Shown piece after piece: positions 5,892 to 6,409 of a stretch of DNA of 6,409 nucleotides. The DNA comes from Treponema sp. Its GTDB lineage: Bacteria; Spirochaetota; Spirochaetia; Treponematales; Breznakiellaceae. Within the stretch, counting starts at the first letter, position 1; every line of letters starts with the position of its first letter. The stretch is taken from assembly GCA_031283505.1 (NCBI GenBank), contig JAITBO010000334.1, positions 1-6,409 of the forward strand. Reading direction: 5' to 3'. The notes beneath the pieces were generated by a model. That model was not told the origin of the DNA. It searched no databases and was given only the letters and a program-made list of their open reading frames with translations. The translations under genes and the position numbers were made by a program.

Positions 5892-5998
5892 CCCGCCACC
5901 GATTGACCTTGCCAAAAAAGGGAATAAAGGCGCATAATGTGGCATATAGAAACGATAAAAGCCCCCATGTGCAAAAAATCATGCCCCGGCCCGCAGGG

Positions 5999-6053
5999 TT
6001 GGCACGGTATTTGCCCGCCCGCTCACCGGGCGGAAAAGCAAATACCGTGCCAA
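5999..6053. repeat. 16-bp-armed inverted repeat with nested stem, REP/MITE-like
   Basis: TTGGCACGGTATTTGC (5999-6014) and GCAAATACCGTGCCAA (6038-6053) are perfect inverted copies. Immediately inside, CCGCCCG (6015-6021) and CGGGCGG (6027-6033) pair over the loop CTCAC, with only AAAA (6034-6037) unpaired on the right. Outside, CCGCA (5991-5995) matches TGCGG (6062-6066), so pairing may reach 76 bp overall. No T-run follows. The perfect arms point to recent spread or to selection on the structure. Confidence 0.75.
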
Positions 6054-6099
6054 AGGGGTTTTGCGGAGTAATTGTCCCGGCATATGGGAAAATACGGCG

Positions 6100-6126
6100 G
6101 AATTGTTTGGGAATTTTTTACAATTC
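6100..6126. promoter_or_regulatory. Inverted repeat with a -10-like box upstream of the small ORF
   Basis: GAATTGT (6100-6106) and ACAATTC (6120-6126) are perfect inverted copies with a 13-base spacer. The right arm overlaps TACAAT (6119-6124), a good -10 match, but no -35 is present at the right distance. It lies 24 bases upstream of the ATG at 6150. An operator over a promoter of the small ORF is possible. Confidence 0.35.
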
Positions 6127-6149
6127 GGAAAAGGATGTAACTGATACCT

Positions 6150-6326
6150 ATGGATTACAAGATAGTTTTTGTAAATGCAGATGAGATTAAAGGTGAGGAT
6201 GAGTTTGTAATAAATTACAAAATAGTAGCTGGCCCAGAAAACTATATTCAACGTGAAAAGAAACTAAAATTATTGAAGGACTATTATATCACTTGTGAGT
6301 CGCAAGTTTTTGAGATAAAAAGATGA
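6150..6326 (+). CDS. Small AT-rich hypothetical protein, 58 residues
   Basis: I do not recognise it. The product MDYKIVFVNADEIKGEDEFV followed by INYKIVAGPENYIQ is predicted to be beta-rich at the N-terminus, then a lysine-rich helix (REKKLKLLKDYY, 35-46) and a final strand (ITCESQVFEIKR). It is soluble and has no motif. The base composition is far more AT-rich than nifJ or the toxin pair, which suggests foreign origin. The nearest purine-rich stretch, AAAAGGA, is about 14 bases from the ATG, longer than usual, so translation may be weak. The frame is clean and the composition is protein-like, but the gene is short enough to be chance or the remains of a longer one. Confidence 0.45.
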   Translation: MDYKIVFVNADEIKGEDEFVINYKIVAGPENYIQREKKLKLLKDYYITCESQVFEIKR

Positions 6327-6402
6327 ACCGGTAGAAAGGCCTTGCCGCTTGCGTTACGATGAAATTAGCACACAACATCGGACGACAAGAGGGGGTCTTT
6401 CC

Positions 6403-6409
6403 ATGTTCC
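6403..6409 (+). CDS. Probable start of a gene cut by the right window edge
   Basis: ATGTTC at 6403 is preceded by AGGGGG (6390-6395) with a 7-base spacer, a good ribosome binding site arrangement. The same AGGGGGT motif with similar spacing precedes the Cys-cluster gene at 5719. Only two codons are visible, so nothing can be said of the product. The 76 bases between the small ORF and this start contain no gene. Confidence 0.3.

Larger units (their letters stand above)
5720..6149. other. Gene-free stretch filled with palindromic repeats
   Basis: These 430 bases hold no credible gene. Open frames on both strands here are low-complexity translations of G and C tracts or of palindromes. The notable contents are a direct repeat CCCCAGGCCCRCCC (5796-5809 and 5865-5878), a large G/C-rich hairpin, a long-armed inverted repeat near 6000-6053 and a smaller inverted repeat at 6100-6126; each is listed separately. 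Confidence 0.6.

Noticed and set aside
5904..5938. Promoter TTGACC with CATAAT
   Set aside because: The spacer is 23 bases, too long for a sigma70 promoter, and no suitable -10 lies at 16-18 bases.
5716..6251. Open frames of 88 to 130 codons on both strands in the repeat region
   Set aside because: They translate G/C tracts and palindromes into Pro/Gly/Arg-rich or scrambled sequence, overlap each other and the repeats, and lack ribosome binding sites.

Overview
The window is a bacterial chromosome fragment with one large, well-preserved housekeeping gene on the left and a small accessory region on the right. The left half is GC-rich and is almost filled by a minus-strand pyruvate:ferredoxin (flavodoxin) oxidoreductase (nifJ/PFOR type). 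This gene points to an anaerobic or fermentative bacterium. The PFOR flavour, the GC level, the UPF0175/DUF3368 pair and the palindrome-rich intergenic DNA would fit a spirochaete such as a gut Treponema. That is an impression from general knowledge, not a proof.

Layout: 1-3341 (minus) is nifJ, cut by the left window edge near its C-terminus, with a good sigma70-type promoter at 3374-3402. From about 3466 to 4155 lies a graveyard of mobile DNA. It holds a frameshifted piece of an IS3-family transposase (plus), a frameshifted piece of a tyrosine recombinase (minus), and the 3' half of a tRNA-Leu(CAG) gene (minus) that ends 36 bp from the recombinase remnant. Together these look like the scar of an element that integrated at the 3' end of a tRNA-Leu gene.

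From 4157 to 4473 no convincing gene is seen. There is a minus-strand promoter-like sequence, a pair of GTATCAG repeats one helical turn apart, and two very short ORFs. At 4474-5279 is a compact toxin-antitoxin operon (plus). It has a promoter overlapped by an inverted repeat, a UPF0175 antitoxin and a DUF3368 PIN-domain toxin, and the two genes overlap by ATGA. The stretch after the toxin is full of nested inverted repeats. A convergent minus-strand gene at 5447-5719 encodes a 90-residue protein with a CX2CX5CX2C cluster that I do not recognise.

From 5720 to 6149 there is no gene, but there are two large palindromic elements: a G/C-tract hairpin at 5815-5891 and a 16-bp-armed, doubly nested inverted repeat at 5999-6053. 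An AT-rich small ORF (6150-6326, plus) follows, preceded by its own inverted repeat. A probable further gene starts at 6403 and runs off the right edge.

The only functional unit besides nifJ that can be read with confidence is the toxin-antitoxin pair. Such modules are often carried by islands like the one suggested by the tRNA and recombinase scar. I do not see a clear, wholly new system. The best candidates for novelty are the Cys-cluster protein and the repeat elements beside it.
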